A stretch of DNA of 47,719 nucleotides. It comes from Streptosporangiaceae bacterium (lineage in GTDB: Bacteria > Actinomycetota > Actinomycetes > Streptosporangiales > Streptosporangiaceae). The notes below the pieces were generated by a model. That model was not told the origin of the DNA. It was given only the letters and a program-made list of their open reading frames with translations, and did not search any database. This document shows positions 46,756 through 47,719 of the stretch, piece by piece (the first letter of the stretch is position 1; each line of letters opens with the position of its first letter). Made by a program: the position numbers and the translations under genes. The stretch is from the NCBI GenBank assembly GCA_025934635.1, contig JAICWX010000023.1:1-47719 (forward strand), given 5' to 3'.

Positions 46756-47719
46756 CTAATGCCCGATGGCCAGCTGGCTGATCCGGATGATGACCAAGAT
46801 CATCGCAATCCCCATGTAGCCGCCCAGGACGGCCAGCGCGAACTTGCGGCCGCCGGACATGACCGGCCTGGACAGCACGTTGAGCGGCGGCATCCGCCAG
46901 TTCTCGCGGTCGCGGCGGTCGATCTCGACCGAGCTCTGCACCCGGAGCGACCGGAGCAGGGTCCAGCCGCCGGCGGCGACGGCCGCGGTCAGGCAGGCAC
47001 CGATGATGACGAGGATCTGCCGGCCGGTGATGCCGGGGAAGACCACCGAGGCGGTCAGCACGGCGGACAGCGCGATCAGCACGGTGATCACGACCGAGGT
47101 GAAGACGTTCGTGCGGCGGCTGTTGACCCAGGGGCCCAGGACCGCGCGGTCGTTGCACAGCATCAGCAGGAACACCGTGGCGGCCGGCAGCAGCACGCCC
47201 GCCAGCGCCTGGACGCCCTCGATGATGAGGCCGAGCGGGGCGTGCGGGATGAGCACGATGGCCGCGGCCACCGCGATCAGCGCGGCGTAGATCGCGTAGA
47301 AGCCCTTGGCCTGGCGGAACCCGCTGTGCAGCGAGTGCTTGAGGCCGAGGGTGTCGCCGACCGCGTACGCGGTCGACAGCGAGACCGCGAAGGCCCCGAT
47401 GATGGAGGCGTCGAGCAGTGCGACCGCGAACACCGCGCCCGCGATCCGGCCCGCGTGGGCCGCGATGCCGTGCGCCAGCCCGGTGGCGTCGGTGAAGCTG
47501 CCGGCGCCCCTGGTCCCGGCGAAGGCGGCAGCGACGGCGCCCATCAGCGCGGCCGCGCCGACCACGACGATCACGATGCCGATCCACAGGTCGACCTTCT
47601 CGTAGCGGATGAACCGCGGCGTGATCCGCTTGTCGACCACGTAGGACTGCTGGAAGAACAGCTGCCACGGCGCCACCGTGGTGCCGACGATGCCGATGAT
47701 CAGCAGCATGACCGTGGCC
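46756..47719 (-). CDS. NRAMP-family divalent metal transporter, 5' part outside the window
   Basis: The visible 321 residues, with the N-terminal part cut by the window edge, show the C-terminal NRAMP (SLC11) core: GTTVAPWQLFFQQSYVVDKRITPRFIRYEKVDLWIGI, then ALLDASIIGAFAVSLSTAYAVGD and later PHAPLGLIIEGVQALAGVLLPAATVFLLMLCNDRAVLG. About eight membrane helices are visible. Proton-coupled import of Mn2+ or related ions is the family role, but the metal-binding helices 1 and 6 cannot be fully judged here. The frame continues upstream through the end of the window (A-T-V before Met at 47709), so this is internal sequence, not a start. Confidence 0.9.
   Translation of the reverse strand, partial: ATVMLLIIGIVGTTVAPWQLFFQQSYVVDKRITPRFIRYEKVDLWIGIVIVVVGAAALMGAVAAAFAGTRGAGSFTDATGLAHGIAAHAGRIAGAVFAVALLDASIIGAFAVSLSTAYAVGDTLGLKHSLHSGFRQAKGFYAIYAALIAVAAAIVLIPHAPLGLIIEGVQALAGVLLPAATVFLLMLCNDRAVLGPWVNSRRTNVFTSVVITVLIALSAVLTASVVFPGITGRQILVIIGACLTAAVAAGGWTLLRSLRVQSSVEIDRRDRENWRMPPLNVLSRPVMSGGRKFALAVLGGYMGIAMILVIIRISQLAIGH

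Overview
The window is very GC-rich and its reading frames end codons mostly in G or C. GTG starts are common, and at least a dozen genes start 6-7 bases after a TANNNT hexamer, so their mRNAs look leaderless. The families present (DUF574-type methyltransferase, CGNR zinc-finger regulator, TIGR03086 protein, NIT sensor domain, HAAS/PadR pair, DUF4232 lipoprotein, DUF4389) are typical of Actinomycetota. I read it as a chromosomal accessory region of a soil-type, probably filamentous, actinomycete. I cannot name the species. No rRNA, tRNA or CRISPR array was recognised.

Layout. 1-7.6 kb: a MarR/YceI divergent pair with a 41-bp operator, a membrane protein coupled to a methyltransferase, a VOC protein, an ArsC-like protein, a DUF72 protein, and a TetR/MFS efflux pair with a double operator. 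7.3-15.6 kb: membrane and cell-wall proteins, and an FAD monooxygenase with a divergent TetR. This stretch also holds three damaged genes: a sulfotransferase, a quinone oxidoreductase, and a CHAP peptidase that has lost the segment expected to carry its catalytic cysteine. 15.7-23.1 kb: a PadR regulator coupled to an unusual HAAS-TM-NIT-TM protein that looks like a beheaded sensor kinase, an M13 peptidase, a serine hydrolase, a DUF4232 lipoprotein, a DUF4389 protein, an MBL hydrolase and a DUF1330 protein. 23.1-26.0 kb: an IS607-family element with an intact TnpB, a frameshifted TnpA serine recombinase, and matching inverted sequences at its two ends. 26.0-31.2 kb: a likely catabolic group (serine hydrolase, cupin, flavin amine oxidase, DUF1330, NTF2-like, cyclase). 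31.2-41.4 kb: FAD oxidoreductases, a two-component system almost without an external sensor, an alpha/beta hydrolase with a divergent TetR and twin operators, a DUF574 methyltransferase and an aminoglycoside-phosphotransferase-like kinase. 41.7-44.1 kb: a complete Cas3 helicase-nuclease of type I-G (I-U) layout, with the HD domain at the C-terminus, and no other cas gene or array in view. 44.1-47.7 kb: RidA and CGNR divergent genes, an ArsR-SRPBCC-TIGR03086 operon with a readable promoter and operators, and the 3' part of an NRAMP transporter that runs off the window.

How the genes work together: most of the window is small regulator-target units (MarR/YceI, TetR/MFS, TetR/FAD monooxygenase, PadR/HAAS-NIT, TetR/hydrolase, CGNR/RidA, ArsR/SRPBCC), many with visible palindromic operators. 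The most unusual items are the orphan type I-G Cas3, the TnpB element with a disabled recombinase, the kinase-less NIT sensor, and the concentration of frame lesions between 8.9 and 14.2 kb.
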